DNA of 43,025 nucleotides from Nitrosomonas sp. (lineage in GTDB: Bacteria > Pseudomonadota > Gammaproteobacteria > Burkholderiales > Nitrosomonadaceae). The position numbers and the translations under genes were made by a program. Position 1 is the first letter of the stretch. Every line of letters begins with the position of its first letter. Of the stretch, positions 1-8,714 are shown in pieces. Under the pieces are notes generated by a model, which worked only from the letters and a program-made list of their open reading frames with translations, searched no databases and was not told the DNA's origin. The stretch spans positions 1 to 43,025 of the forward strand of contig JAMWZY010000003.1 in the NCBI GenBank assembly GCA_024281825.1, written 5' to 3'.

Positions 1-74
1 TTCGCTTGTACTAACCCTACTAACATACAACCCAACAACACCACCTGTACCCTCAGCCATAACTTCATAGCCAT
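1..74 (-). CDS. Exported protein, N-terminus only (runs off the window)
   Basis: The first 24 codons of a minus-strand gene are visible: an ATG at 74, a Shine-Dalgarno AGGAGA just upstream, and a peptide starting MAMKLWLRVQ followed by a hydrophobic stretch ending LVQA. This is a typical Sec signal peptide, so the product is exported. It lies 158 bp downstream of the histidine-rich protein gene on the same strand and may share its transcript. The mature protein is outside the window, so no function can be given. Confidence 0.6.
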   Translation of the reverse strand, partial: MAMKLWLRVQVVLLGCMLVGLVQA

Positions 75-232
75 CTTCTCTCCTTTGTGGTTTTTAATTT
101 TCTTACCAACCCTTTCTAAAAAAGGCGCTTAATTCTTACAACTTCGCTTCTTCTTGTACTTATACTTTTTCCAAGCATTACTATAATACATCGCTACGTA
201 AAAACAGCAAACTCAGATACGATAAAAATTAA

Positions 233-994
233 TCAAGCTGATGCCTGAGTCGCTTTTTTTCGATATACAAAGTAGTAGTAACCACCCCCTCCAATCACAA
301 GTAATGCAAGAACAATTTCCATCATGCCGAAACCTCCGCCATGACTACCATGTCCTCCCCCTTTACCAACATTTAGAGGAATACTTACAACTGTTTTCAT
401 ATTGCCAGAGCCATCATCTTTTTCCAATAAAATATTGTATTTCGCCCGTTCAGTCAGATTGGTGGCGATTACAATAATGCCGGAATTATGAATCATAGGC
501 GCCAAATAATAATTGTCATGCTCCATCGCACCATGTGTTGGATCAGCATGTTTATCACCAACATGTGAACCATGATCCATTCCTTCATGCTCTGCATGGT
601 CCTCATCATCTACTTTCTTCTGATCGGAAACACTACTATCTTGTTTGCTGGTGCCGTGTGCGCCGTGTGCTCCATGCCCTTCTTTTACAACCCGAATCGC
701 TAATGGAATATCTCGCGCTTCATGTGGCAATTCAATGGTCAAATTTACCTTACCAGGATTCGGCAAATTCTCACAAAATGAATGCATGGGCGGCAAATCA
801 CCTTCTGGTACTTCATAAGCACTGAAGGTAACGGGAAACTCCCCAGTTTTGATTGAACAACCACCTGCATCGTGGTGACCTTCATGCGCAAGCATTAATT
901 GTGCATAAGCAGGCAATGCAAGAAACGAAGGCACTAACAACACACTTGCTACTTTTACCACCCAAGCTTTTATGTCTCTCGAAACTAACTTCAT
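233..994 (-). CDS. Histidine-rich exported protein with C-terminal membrane anchor
   Basis: This 253-residue protein has a signal peptide (about residues 1-31, ending PAYA), a mature domain with two cysteines in its first half, a central low-complexity stretch (about 105-158) full of His, Asp and Glu (HGAHGAHG, DHAEHEGMDHG), a second short Gly/His run (GGGHGSHGGG), and one hydrophobic helix near the C-terminus followed by basic residues (YRKK). The topology predicts a periplasmic domain anchored in the inner membrane. His/Asp/Glu clusters suggest binding of copper, nickel or zinc, which is inference only. GGAG stands 11 nt before the ATG. I do not recognise a named family. Confidence 0.75.
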   Translation of the reverse strand: MKLVSRDIKAWVVKVASVLLVPSFLALPAYAQLMLAHEGHHDAGGCSIKTGEFPVTFSAYEVPEGDLPPMHSFCENLPNPGKVNLTIELPHEARDIPLAIRVVKEGHGAHGAHGTSKQDSSVSDQKKVDDEDHAEHEGMDHGSHVGDKHADPTHGAMEHDNYYLAPMIHNSGIIVIATNLTERAKYNILLEKDDGSGNMKTVVSIPLNVGKGGGHGSHGGGFGMMEIVLALLVIGGGGYYYFVYRKKATQASA

Positions 995-1133
995 TTATTT
1001 ATATTCTCCAATTTAAATAATCTCTCATTAGTACAATTTTTCTGAATCCGTGACACACTACCAAAGCGAATGAAATATTGCCTAACAAAATCAATCGATG
1101 ATTGTATACCAAAAAAAAAAGAATATCGAAATG

Positions 1134-1156
1134 AAAATTTAAGTGACTTAAATTTT
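1134..1156. promoter_or_regulatory. Perfect AT-rich inverted repeat
   Basis: Ten-base arms AAAATTTAAG and CTTAAATTTT are separated by 3 nt, in the gap between the end of glcF and the start of the histidine-rich protein gene. On the minus strand a run of ten T (1111-1120) follows 13 nt later. It could be an operator for the downstream gene or a weak terminator for the glc operon; the distance to the T-run argues against a standard terminator. Confidence 0.4.
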
Positions 1157-1200
1157 TTCAAATGCAAAACCCTGCAGCAAAAAATACCCGCTATTCGCTG

Positions 1201-2454
1201 CTAATTACATAGGGATAATCTTTCATCCAATAATTCAATCCAATGCCTAACCGGTCGTACCGCTTGATTGCGTAAATGCATCAGGCAACCAATATTGGCA
1301 GTTGCAATCTGCTCAGGCTGGCCTGATTCTAAAGCGATTACTTTATTGCTCAATAGCTTCTGTGAAAGCTGTGGCTGTAGAATTGAATAGGTACCGGCCG
1401 AACCACAACATAAGTGTGCGTCTGGAACATATGACAAATCAAACCCCGCAGCACACATTATCTCCTCGACTACACCACGAATCCGCATGCCATGTTGCAA
1501 AGTACAAGGTGAATGAAAGGCCAGTTTCATTTTTTCACGACCTGGAAGTGATTGTGTTGCAAATTTCTCTTTCAGTTTCTCTAACTCAAGATACACGATT
1601 TCGCTGATATCTCTCGAAATCCCTGAAATTGTTTTCGCTTTCAGAGCATAAGCAGGATCATGCTGCAGCAAATGACCATATTCTTTCACGGTTACCCCAC
1701 AACCGCTGGCATTCACTACGATAGCTTCAACGCTGTTTTGCTGCACCCAAGGCCACCATGCGTCAATGTTACGTCGCATATAATCCAAACCATCCGACTG
1801 TGCGTTTAAATGATAAGTAACCGCGCCACAACAACCTGCTCGATCCGCTTTAATTAAAGTAATTCCTAGATAATCCAATACTCGTGCCGTAGCAATATTG
1901 ATGTTAGGAGCTAATGCAGGTTGTACGCAGCCATCCAGAATCAACATCTTACGCGCATGATTTGTTACAGGCCATGTATGATCTGAACGCGAGGAAATAG
2001 GCACAGCTTCCTGTAATTTTTTGGGCAGCAGTGGACTTAATATTTGCGCAGTCTTTAATAACGTATTGAATAATTGTGGATTGGGTAATATTTTAATCAA
2101 AGCATAACGCATCACACCGGAAAGCGTATCTCGTTTGACTTGTTTCTCAATAATGCCACGACCGATATCTACCAAAGCACCATAACGCACGCCTGATGGG
2201 CAAGTCGTTTCACAAGCGCGGCATGTCAAGCAACGATCCAAATGTGAAAGCGTTTTTGTTGTTACCGACTGCCCCTCGAGCATCTGCTTGATCAGATAAA
2301 TACGCCCACGCGGACTATCCAATTCATCACCCAGAATTTGATAAGTTGGGCAAGTTGCAAGGCAAAAACCGCAATGCACACAACTGCGTAATATCGCGTC
2401 CGCTTCCTGACCTTGCGGTGTATTTTTTATAAAATCAGCGAGTTTTGTTTGCAT
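1201..2454 (-). CDS. glcF: Glycolate oxidase iron-sulfur subunit GlcF
   Basis: This 417-residue protein is the electron-transfer subunit of membrane-associated glycolate oxidase, which converts glycolate to glyoxylate and passes electrons to the quinone pool. Two ferredoxin-type 4Fe-4S motifs are visible near the N-terminus (CVHCGFCLATCP at about 25-36, CLTCRACETTCP at about 75-86). Two cysteine-rich CCG domains follow (GCCGAVTYH and CCGSAGTY), as in heterodisulfide-reductase-like proteins. The length fits GlcF. Its ATG directly abuts the TAA of glcE with no gap, indicating translational coupling. It is the last gene of the glc operon. Confidence 0.95.
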   Translation of the reverse strand: MQTKLADFIKNTPQGQEADAILRSCVHCGFCLATCPTYQILGDELDSPRGRIYLIKQMLEGQSVTTKTLSHLDRCLTCRACETTCPSGVRYGALVDIGRGIIEKQVKRDTLSGVMRYALIKILPNPQLFNTLLKTAQILSPLLPKKLQEAVPISSRSDHTWPVTNHARKMLILDGCVQPALAPNINIATARVLDYLGITLIKADRAGCCGAVTYHLNAQSDGLDYMRRNIDAWWPWVQQNSVEAIVVNASGCGVTVKEYGHLLQHDPAYALKAKTISGISRDISEIVYLELEKLKEKFATQSLPGREKMKLAFHSPCTLQHGMRIRGVVEEIMCAAGFDLSYVPDAHLCCGSAGTYSILQPQLSQKLLSNKVIALESGQPEQIATANIGCLMHLRNQAVRPVRHWIELLDERLSLCN

Positions 2455-3540
2455 TTACAGTTCAGGATAGAATCTCCCGGGATTAAGAATCCCTGCCGGA
2501 TCAAATTTTTCTTTTAACGCACGGTGTATTTTCAAAATTGCCGGACTGAGTGGATGAAAAACACCGCTGCTTACTGAATGACCGCGAAATAAAGTTGCAT
2601 GCCCACTAGCATTTTCTGCAACTCGATGTATCAACCGATTATCATCTTCAGAGTCACATACCAGCCAACGTAAACCACCATTCCACTCTATCAATTGATC
2701 ACCGAAAATAGTCAAAGGAGCTGCATTTGATGCAATCGACAAGCGCCACAAATTCTTATTTTTGCCTATTTGAAAAAAACGATCGGCTTGCTCACGAATC
2801 GATCGCCAAAATAATGCGCCCTCTTCTTTTTGCAATTCTTCTCCACCTAATTTCAGCCGGGTCGCTTTAACAACAGATTCAACACCCGATATCCTAAAAA
2901 ATAATTTATTGTTTCGATAACAAGTTGCAGATATGGGCAATGATTGCCCTGCCCACCGATTCATTTTATCTATCGCAGCTCTTTCGTCAATCGACATACA
3001 AAATGTCATTTCAGCAATAGGCTTTGGTAGCACTTTAAAAGACACCTCCAACAATAAGCCCAGCGTACCCAGCGCCCCTACCATCAAACGCGATAAATCA
3101 TAGCCAGCGACATTCTTCATAACTCGTCCGCCAAAATGCAAATCCTCGCCTTTACCGTTGAGCATCCTGACACCCAGCACAAAATCGCGTACTGATCCCG
3201 TAGTAGCTCGTCTCGGCCCGGACAATCCAGTCGCAATGCATCCACCCAAGGTGGCAAACATACCAAAATGAGGTGGTTCAAATGCCAACATTTGCCCTTG
3301 TTGCTCCAATACTGCTTCAAGCTCGCTTAAACGAGTACCCGCTCGTGCGGTCACTACCAATTCAGCCGGGTCATAGTCCACAATACCACAATAAGCCGTT
3401 GTATCTACGAGCGTAGCGTATTGAGCCGACGTTGCATTACCATAAAATTGCTTGGTATTTCCACCATGAATACATAGCGGTGCTCTGTTCTCGGCAGCAG
3501 TACAAATTATTTCTTGATATTGATTAATAACAGCTTGCAT
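2455..3540 (-). CDS. glcE: Glycolate oxidase FAD-binding subunit GlcE
   Basis: This 361-residue protein has the FAD_binding_4 (PCMH-type) fold at the N-terminus and aligns in order with GlcE: CIHGGNTKQFYG, then PPHFGMFATLGGCIATGLSGP, and a C-terminal end (DPAGILNPGRFYP) typical of the family. GlcE is the second flavin subunit of glycolate oxidase and acts with GlcD and GlcF. It starts at ATG 3540, 14 bp after glcD, and its stop touches the glcF start. All three subunits look intact. Confidence 0.93.
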   Translation of the reverse strand: MQAVINQYQEIICTAAENRAPLCIHGGNTKQFYGNATSAQYATLVDTTAYCGIVDYDPAELVVTARAGTRLSELEAVLEQQGQMLAFEPPHFGMFATLGGCIATGLSGPRRATTGSVRDFVLGVRMLNGKGEDLHFGGRVMKNVAGYDLSRLMVGALGTLGLLLEVSFKVLPKPIAEMTFCMSIDERAAIDKMNRWAGQSLPISATCYRNNKLFFRISGVESVVKATRLKLGGEELQKEEGALFWRSIREQADRFFQIGKNKNLWRLSIASNAAPLTIFGDQLIEWNGGLRWLVCDSEDDNRLIHRVAENASGHATLFRGHSVSSGVFHPLSPAILKIHRALKEKFDPAGILNPGRFYPEL

Positions 3541-3554
3541 GGTTTAGATAACGC

Positions 3555-5012
3555 CTAAAACCTGGGTAAATGGGAAAACTTATCCGTACTGCCTTGATGT
3601 ACATGCATTGCGCCCAGTTCCGCACAACGATGCAATGTCGGGACAGCCTTTCCTGGATTTAATAGCCCTAATGGATCAAATGCAGCTTTGACAGCATGAA
3701 ACATCGCCAACTCAGCATTACCAAATTGCATGCACATTTGATTAATTTTTTCTATTCCCACACCGTGCTCCCCAGTAATAGTACCACCCGCATGAATACA
3801 CATTTCGAGTATCCTGGAGCCAAACTCTTCTGTTTTCTCCAATTCCCCTGGCTGATTAGCATCATATAAAATCAATGGATGCAAATTACCATCACCTGCA
3901 TGAAACACATTCATACAACGCAACCCATACTCCTGAGATAATTTTTCGATCCCCTTCAGCACTTCTGCCAGCCGCTTACGTGGGATCGTCCCGTCCATAC
4001 AGTAGTAATCCGGAGAAACCCTTCCAGCTGCGGGAAAAGCTGCTTTTCGTCCAGCCCAGAAACTTAACCGGTCAAGATCATTTTGGGATGTACTGATTCG
4101 CGTTGCACCACTCTGTTTCATAATACGTTGAATGCATACAATTTCATCCGCCACCTCTTCAACATTACCATCTGACTCACACAACAAGATTGCTGCTGCA
4201 TTTAAGTCATAGCCTATATGTAAAAACTCCTCAACCGCATGAATAGTAATTTTATCCATCATTTCCATACCTGCTGGAATTATTCCAGCGCCGATCACAT
4301 CGGCCACTGCCTGAGCTGCTTTATGCACATCATCAAACGACGACATGACCAATTGAGCTTTTTGCGGCAACGGAATTAATTTCACAACAATTTCTGTAAC
4401 GATCCCAAGCATTCCCTCGCTACCTGTCATCAACGCGAGCAAATCGTAACCTGCACTGTCTAAACTCTCACCACCGATTTCGAGCGCCTCACCCGTAATA
4501 GTCAATACTCGCAACTTGAGAATATTATGCACAGTCAAACCATACTTCAAACAGTGCACCCCCCCAGAATTTTCCGCTACATTCCCACCTATGGAGCATG
4601 CAATTTGCGAGGAAGGATCAGGTGCATAATACAAACCATAAGGTTTTGCCGCTTCGCTGATTGCAAGATTTCTAACACCCGGCTGCACATAGGCCAATCT
4701 AGCCAATGGATCAATCGACCGAATTTGATTCAATTTCGCCAAAGACAACAACACGCCAGCAGTATGCGGCAAAGCTCCCCCGGACAAACCTGTACCAGCA
4801 CCCCTTGCAACGACTGGTGTCTGAGTTGCATGACACAGTTGCAAAACTTGAATGATTTGCGCTTCCGTATGCGGCAATACCACTACCTGGGGCAATTGCC
4901 TATAAGCTGATAAACCATCGCACTCATAAGGCCTAAGATCCTCATCACCATATAGCACCGATTCGGTCGGTAAGATAGCTTGTAGATCTCGAATCAGTTG
5001 CTCACGTAACAT
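3555..5012 (-). CDS. glcD: Glycolate oxidase catalytic FAD subunit GlcD
   Basis: This 485-residue protein is the catalytic flavoprotein of glycolate oxidase. The FAD-binding PCMH domain occupies roughly the first half, with the signatures ARGAGTGLSGGALP and GGNVAENSGG. The FAD-oxidase C-terminal domain follows, with NVFHAGDGNLHP and ITGEHGVGIEK, both hallmark segments of the GlcD/D-lactate dehydrogenase family. GlcE and GlcF downstream decide between glycolate and D-lactate oxidase. It begins 5 bp after the garR-like gene. In an autotroph this complex recycles glycolate from RuBisCO oxygenase activity (inference). Confidence 0.95.
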   Translation of the reverse strand: MLREQLIRDLQAILPTESVLYGDEDLRPYECDGLSAYRQLPQVVVLPHTEAQIIQVLQLCHATQTPVVARGAGTGLSGGALPHTAGVLLSLAKLNQIRSIDPLARLAYVQPGVRNLAISEAAKPYGLYYAPDPSSQIACSIGGNVAENSGGVHCLKYGLTVHNILKLRVLTITGEALEIGGESLDSAGYDLLALMTGSEGMLGIVTEIVVKLIPLPQKAQLVMSSFDDVHKAAQAVADVIGAGIIPAGMEMMDKITIHAVEEFLHIGYDLNAAAILLCESDGNVEEVADEIVCIQRIMKQSGATRISTSQNDLDRLSFWAGRKAAFPAAGRVSPDYYCMDGTIPRKRLAEVLKGIEKLSQEYGLRCMNVFHAGDGNLHPLILYDANQPGELEKTEEFGSRILEMCIHAGGTITGEHGVGIEKINQMCMQFGNAELAMFHAVKAAFDPLGLLNPGKAVPTLHRCAELGAMHVHQGSTDKFSHLPRF

Positions 5013-5017
5013 AAATA

Positions 5018-5923
5018 CTATTTTGAAGAGTTCTGAATTTCATGATTGGACAGCATTTCCAGCATTTTTATTATCGCGGAATTATCCCATTTCGCGCCGC
5101 CATGCGCGAGGCAGCCCGCAAATAGCTCACGAACTGTAGCTGTATTGGGCAAACTCACTCCCAATGATGATGCGCTCTCCAGCGCAATATTTAGATCTTT
5201 ATGATGTAATTCAACACGAAAACCCGGATTAAACTGCCGATTCAACATACGTTCACCGTGCACTTCCAATGCCTTGGAAGCAGCAAAACCACCCATTAAC
5301 GCTTGACGTACTTTATGTGGATCAGCCCCTGCTTTGGAAGCAAATAAAAGCGCCTCAGCGACCGCCTCAATGGTAATCGACACCAAGATCTGATTAGCAA
5401 CTTTACAAATTTGTCCTGCGCCATTTTCACCAACATGTGTAATTGTTTTACCCATCAATTCGAGTAGCGGTTTAACTACAGCAAACGTCTTCTCACTAGA
5501 ACCTACCATGATAGTCAATGTGGCATTTTTAGCACCAACATCACCACCAGAAACTGGCGCATCAACATAATCATGCCCTAATACTTTTATTTTCTGAGCG
5601 AATTTTTGCGTCTCTATGGGAGAAATCGAACTCATGTCGATCACAATGCAGATGGAATCCTTACGAGATTGCAAGCCTTCAGCAATACCCTGATTACCAA
5701 AAAGAACCATTTCCACATCGCGTGTATCGGGTAGCATGGTAAAAATGATTTCCGAACATACCGCCACATCTTTGGGTGATGCCATTAATTGACCACCTTG
5801 ACAGATCAAATCCTCCGGCACACCACTACGAGAATGCAGAAACAATTTGTGTCCGGCTTTGATTAGGTGTCCGGCCATCGGTTTACCCATAATTCCTAAA
5901 CCAATAAAACCTAAATTTGCCAT
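5018..5923 (-). CDS. garR: 2-hydroxy-3-oxopropionate (tartronate semialdehyde) reductase
   Basis: This 301-residue member of the beta-hydroxyacid dehydrogenase family reduces tartronate semialdehyde to glycerate with NAD(P)H. The N-terminal Rossmann motif GFIGLGIMGKPM, the substrate-binding segment DAPVSGGDVGA and the catalytic lysine in GQICKVANQ are all present. I chose ATG 5923 because the protein then begins MANLGFIGLG as in relatives; the frame stays open to a TTG at 5965 but that adds non-conserved residues. As first gene of the glc operon it would take the glyoxylate made by GlcDEF onward to glycerate, with glyoxylate carboligase encoded elsewhere. 3-Hydroxyisobutyrate dehydrogenase is the alternative, disfavoured by context. 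Confidence 0.85.
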   Translation of the reverse strand: MANLGFIGLGIMGKPMAGHLIKAGHKLFLHSRSGVPEDLICQGGQLMASPKDVAVCSEIIFTMLPDTRDVEMVLFGNQGIAEGLQSRKDSICIVIDMSSISPIETQKFAQKIKVLGHDYVDAPVSGGDVGAKNATLTIMVGSSEKTFAVVKPLLELMGKTITHVGENGAGQICKVANQILVSITIEAVAEALLFASKAGADPHKVRQALMGGFAASKALEVHGERMLNRQFNPGFRVELHHKDLNIALESASSLGVSLPNTATVRELFAGCLAHGGAKWDNSAIIKMLEMLSNHEIQNSSK

Positions 5924-6337
5924 TACATTGAAATACCAATCATCAAAAATCCAATACAAAATCAAAAGGCATCATCAGAAAATCTAAGCTTTAAAAAATC
6001 AATCAATAATTTCTGATCAATGCCTCCAAAAATAGTATTCTACCATGTCACTTATCGCATAAAACCATGTCCATCAAATCATTTCAATATCTCTATTTGT
6101 TAGGTTCGTATGAACAGCTGCTCTGATTAGATTAACTTGAACTGCAATGATTTCGCCAACACCACCTGAATTACAGTACCACCGGTTGGACGCTCAGCGT
6201 TGCCTTAACAATCCCTCATATCAATAAACAACAAGTATTTAGAAAAAATTGCCATATTATTTCTAAGGTATTGAGAGATAGCGTAAAACCTTGTACATTA
6301 AATCGTTGTGAACTACCTAACCAGTTCTAAGGCATGT
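5924..6337. other. Intergenic region between divergent garR and L,D-transpeptidase genes
   Basis: About 410 bp of AT-rich sequence between divergently transcribed genes. It must hold the promoters of both the garR-glcDEF operon and the transpeptidase gene. I see no convincing open frame, RNA gene or clear operator in it. Confidence 0.4.
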
Positions 6338-7549
6338 ATGATCTTGATAAATAAAATATTTCCAACTTCTTTATATTTCGTCTTTCTATGCTTCTTAATC
6401 GCTATTTTTGTGCTTCTCAGTGGTTGTCAAACGGTATTACCAAGCTATTTTTCTGGATCTCGATTGCCTGTTCCCAAAACGAAACCACTGTTACAGCACC
6501 TAGCCCAATCGCCTCGAATGCCTTTGGCGACTCATGAATTCACTTTTGACGCTACCCGTGATGATGTTGTAGGAAGATTACAGATTGTTCAAGCCAAAGA
6601 AGAAGATACGCTTTCTGATATCGCACGACGTTTTAATTTGGGTTTAGAAGAAATACTGCATGCCAATCCTAATGTAGATCCATGGTTACCCGGCGAAGGC
6701 ACGCCTATTATTATTCCAACCGAATTTGTGTTACCCAATGCACCGCGAGAAGGTGTCGTAATAAATCTTGCGGCTATGCGCTTATTTTATTTTCCCAAAG
6801 CTAAATCGGGTAAATCGCAAAAAGTCATTACACACCCGGTTGGTATCGGTCGTGTCGAATGGAAAACACCAGAAGGCCTAACAAGAGTTACAGCCAAGGA
6901 GGCTAATCCTTCTTGGATTCCTCCAGAATCTATCCGCAAAGAACACGCTGCCAATGGAGACCCGCTTCCTGCTATTGTTAAACCTGGCCCTGATAATCCG
7001 ATGGGAACACATGTTTTAAGGTTGGGATGGCCAAGTTATGCCATTCATGGCACCAACAAACCACCGAGTGTTGGCTTGCGAGGTAGTCATGGCTGCCTAC
7101 GCATGTATCCAGAAGACATTGCACGAATTTTTAAAGAAATTCCTGTTGGCACACCTGTTCGTATCGTTAATCAACCTCGCCTACTCGGCTGGCGAGACCA
7201 TACACTTTATCTTCAAGTATATCCGACCTTGGAAGATGACAAGCGCAATCACAATACACTACTGAATGCATCTTTGATGCGCATGCCTATGACACAGAAA
7301 GCGAAGCTCACGGGCAGAAAACAAACCAAAGTCAATACGGTATTACTGCGGGAAGCAACACTTAATCCTAGAGGCGTAGCCATACCCGTTAGCAATTCGA
7401 ATATCACCCTACAAAAACATATTGATAGTGCAATACCTACATTGAATGTGCTTCCATTTAATGCAAACTGGGATGGCGAGAATAATCAGTATCTTACAGC
7501 AGCGGAAACAATACAGCACATCAACGAGAAACCGGAACAGAATCGTTAA
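6338..7549 (+). CDS. L,D-transpeptidase lipoprotein with LysM domain (ErfK/YbiS family)
   Basis: Beginning at ATG 6338 (AAGG 5 nt upstream), this 403-residue protein has a signal peptide ending in the lipobox LLSGC (Cys 30), a LysM peptidoglycan-binding domain (about 82-128) and a YkuD L,D-transpeptidase domain (about 139-275). The active-site motif HGTNKPPSVGLRGSHGCLRM contains the nucleophilic cysteine (about residue 253). Such enzymes form 3-3 cross-links in murein or attach lipoproteins to it. The C-terminal 130 residues are low-similarity and polar. An in-frame GTG at 6308 would add ten residues before the signal peptide but lacks a good ribosome-binding site. Confidence 0.9.
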   Translation: MILINKIFPTSLYFVFLCFLIAIFVLLSGCQTVLPSYFSGSRLPVPKTKPLLQHLAQSPRMPLATHEFTFDATRDDVVGRLQIVQAKEEDTLSDIARRFNLGLEEILHANPNVDPWLPGEGTPIIIPTEFVLPNAPREGVVINLAAMRLFYFPKAKSGKSQKVITHPVGIGRVEWKTPEGLTRVTAKEANPSWIPPESIRKEHAANGDPLPAIVKPGPDNPMGTHVLRLGWPSYAIHGTNKPPSVGLRGSHGCLRMYPEDIARIFKEIPVGTPVRIVNQPRLLGWRDHTLYLQVYPTLEDDKRNHNTLLNASLMRMPMTQKAKLTGRKQTKVNTVLLREATLNPRGVAIPVSNSNITLQKHIDSAIPTLNVLPFNANWDGENNQYLTAAETIQHINEKPEQNR

Positions 7550-7636
7550 TTTGCTAAAGTGTAAGAATCTCTAGTGTTATTTACCTTACTGAAACGCGCC
7601 AGGCCTAACACTACAACCTGTTAACCGTGACCAGAC

Positions 7637-7816
7637 CTATACCAGCTTAATTAGCATCATGACGAATCCGGTAACAATCAATATGATAAAAACAAAATTC
7701 ATCCAATCGGAAGAGGTTCCTTTAGGGCTATTTTTTACCCTATCGATCACCCCCGGAAGCAATACTACAATAAAAACAACCAATGCCAATGCCGAAACGA
7801 TTTGCATCCATTCCAT
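7637..7816 (-). CDS. Small two-helix membrane protein
   Basis: This 59-residue protein begins MEWMQIVSAL and contains two hydrophobic helices (about 4-22 and 40-58) joined by a short polar loop (DRVKNSPKGTSSDW). The start at ATG 7816 is supported by AAGGGAAG a few bases upstream. The frame is open further upstream to 7900, but that extension would translate the perfect palindrome at 7842-7877, which is almost certainly a terminator, so the short start is preferred. I do not recognise a function. It lies downstream of the BI-1 family gene but is separated from it by the terminator. Confidence 0.75.
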   Translation of the reverse strand: MEWMQIVSALALVVFIVVLLPGVIDRVKNSPKGTSSDWMNFVFIILIVTGFVMMLIKLV

Positions 7817-7841
7817 GTTGATCTTCCCTTTCGTGAATATC

Positions 7842-7877
7842 CAATAAAAAACCCGGGTTAACCCGGGTTTTTTATTG
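7842..7877. terminator. Perfect 36-nt palindrome, bidirectional terminator
   Basis: The sequence is perfectly self-complementary from 7842 to 7877, with a GC core (two CCCGGG blocks around GTTAAC) flanked by an A-run on one side and a T-run on the other. It can therefore act as an intrinsic terminator in either direction. It lies 20 bp downstream of the stop of the BI-1 family gene on the minus strand. Confidence 0.85.
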
Positions 7878-7896
7878 TTAAAATCGAGACTGACAA

Positions 7897-8568
7897 TCAA
7901 TCATCGTTACCCATAATCCCAAGTATTTGCAGCAAGCTAACAAAGATATTAAATATGGTCATATAAAGGCCAATCGTTGCTAATACATAATTAGTCTCTC
8001 CACCGTTAACGATCCGGCTGGTATCATACAAAATAAAACCACTCATGATCATAATAACTACTGCGGAAATGGCTAACGACATCGCAGGTATTTGCAAGAA
8101 TATATTAGCTACTGCAGCCAATAACACCATTAAGAAACCTACCATCAGGAAGCCACCCAAAAAGCTGAAATCTTTTTTGGAAATCAATGCATAGGCAGAC
8201 AGCCCGATGAATATTACGCCTGTACCTGCTAGCGACAGTGTAATGATATTAGAACCATTAGGTAATGCGGCATATTGGCTCAATATAGGCCCTAAACCGA
8301 AACCGAGTAGTCCGGTAACTAAAAAAACGATCCCGATGCCTGCAGTTGAGTTAGCAAAGCGTGGCAATATAAACATAGCGATTACCATGGCACCAATTAC
8401 GGAAATCAAATAGGTCATGGGTGGCATTTTCAAAAACATAGATAGCGCAGCGGTGAGAGCACTAAATAACAGTGTCATAGCCAGTAACATGTAGGTATTG
8501 CGTAGTACCTTGTTGGTTTCCAGAACCGATGAAGTTCTTTGCGCAACTGTTGAGTATTGTTGATTCAT
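7897..8568 (-). CDS. BI-1/YccA family integral membrane protein
   Basis: This 223-residue protein has seven hydrophobic segments and a short polar N-terminus (MNQQYSTVAQRTSSVLETNKVLRNTY), the pattern of the Bax inhibitor-1/YccA/YbhL family. In Escherichia coli YccA modulates FtsH proteolysis; related proteins are pH-sensitive calcium leak channels. The C-terminal half contains the conserved GFILYDTSRI and the ending NIFVSLLQILGI. Start ATG 8568 has GGGAGGT upstream; a TTG at 8586 overlaps that site and was rejected. It is monocistronic, ending in a strong palindromic terminator. Confidence 0.92.
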   Translation of the reverse strand: MNQQYSTVAQRTSSVLETNKVLRNTYMLLAMTLLFSALTAALSMFLKMPPMTYLISVIGAMVIAMFILPRFANSTAGIGIVFLVTGLLGFGLGPILSQYAALPNGSNIITLSLAGTGVIFIGLSAYALISKKDFSFLGGFLMVGFLMVLLAAVANIFLQIPAMSLAISAVVIMIMSGFILYDTSRIVNGGETNYVLATIGLYMTIFNIFVSLLQILGIMGNDD

Positions 8569-8714
8569 GTTGTAATAACCTCCCAAATTAATTATACAAA
8601 CTTCGAACTATTCCAACAGGTCTATGACCAGCCATTGCAAACCATAGTTCAAACTTACCTCGTTAATGTATAGCCTTCTACAAAACATTTCAAGCTTCTG
8701 ATTATTATTATAAG

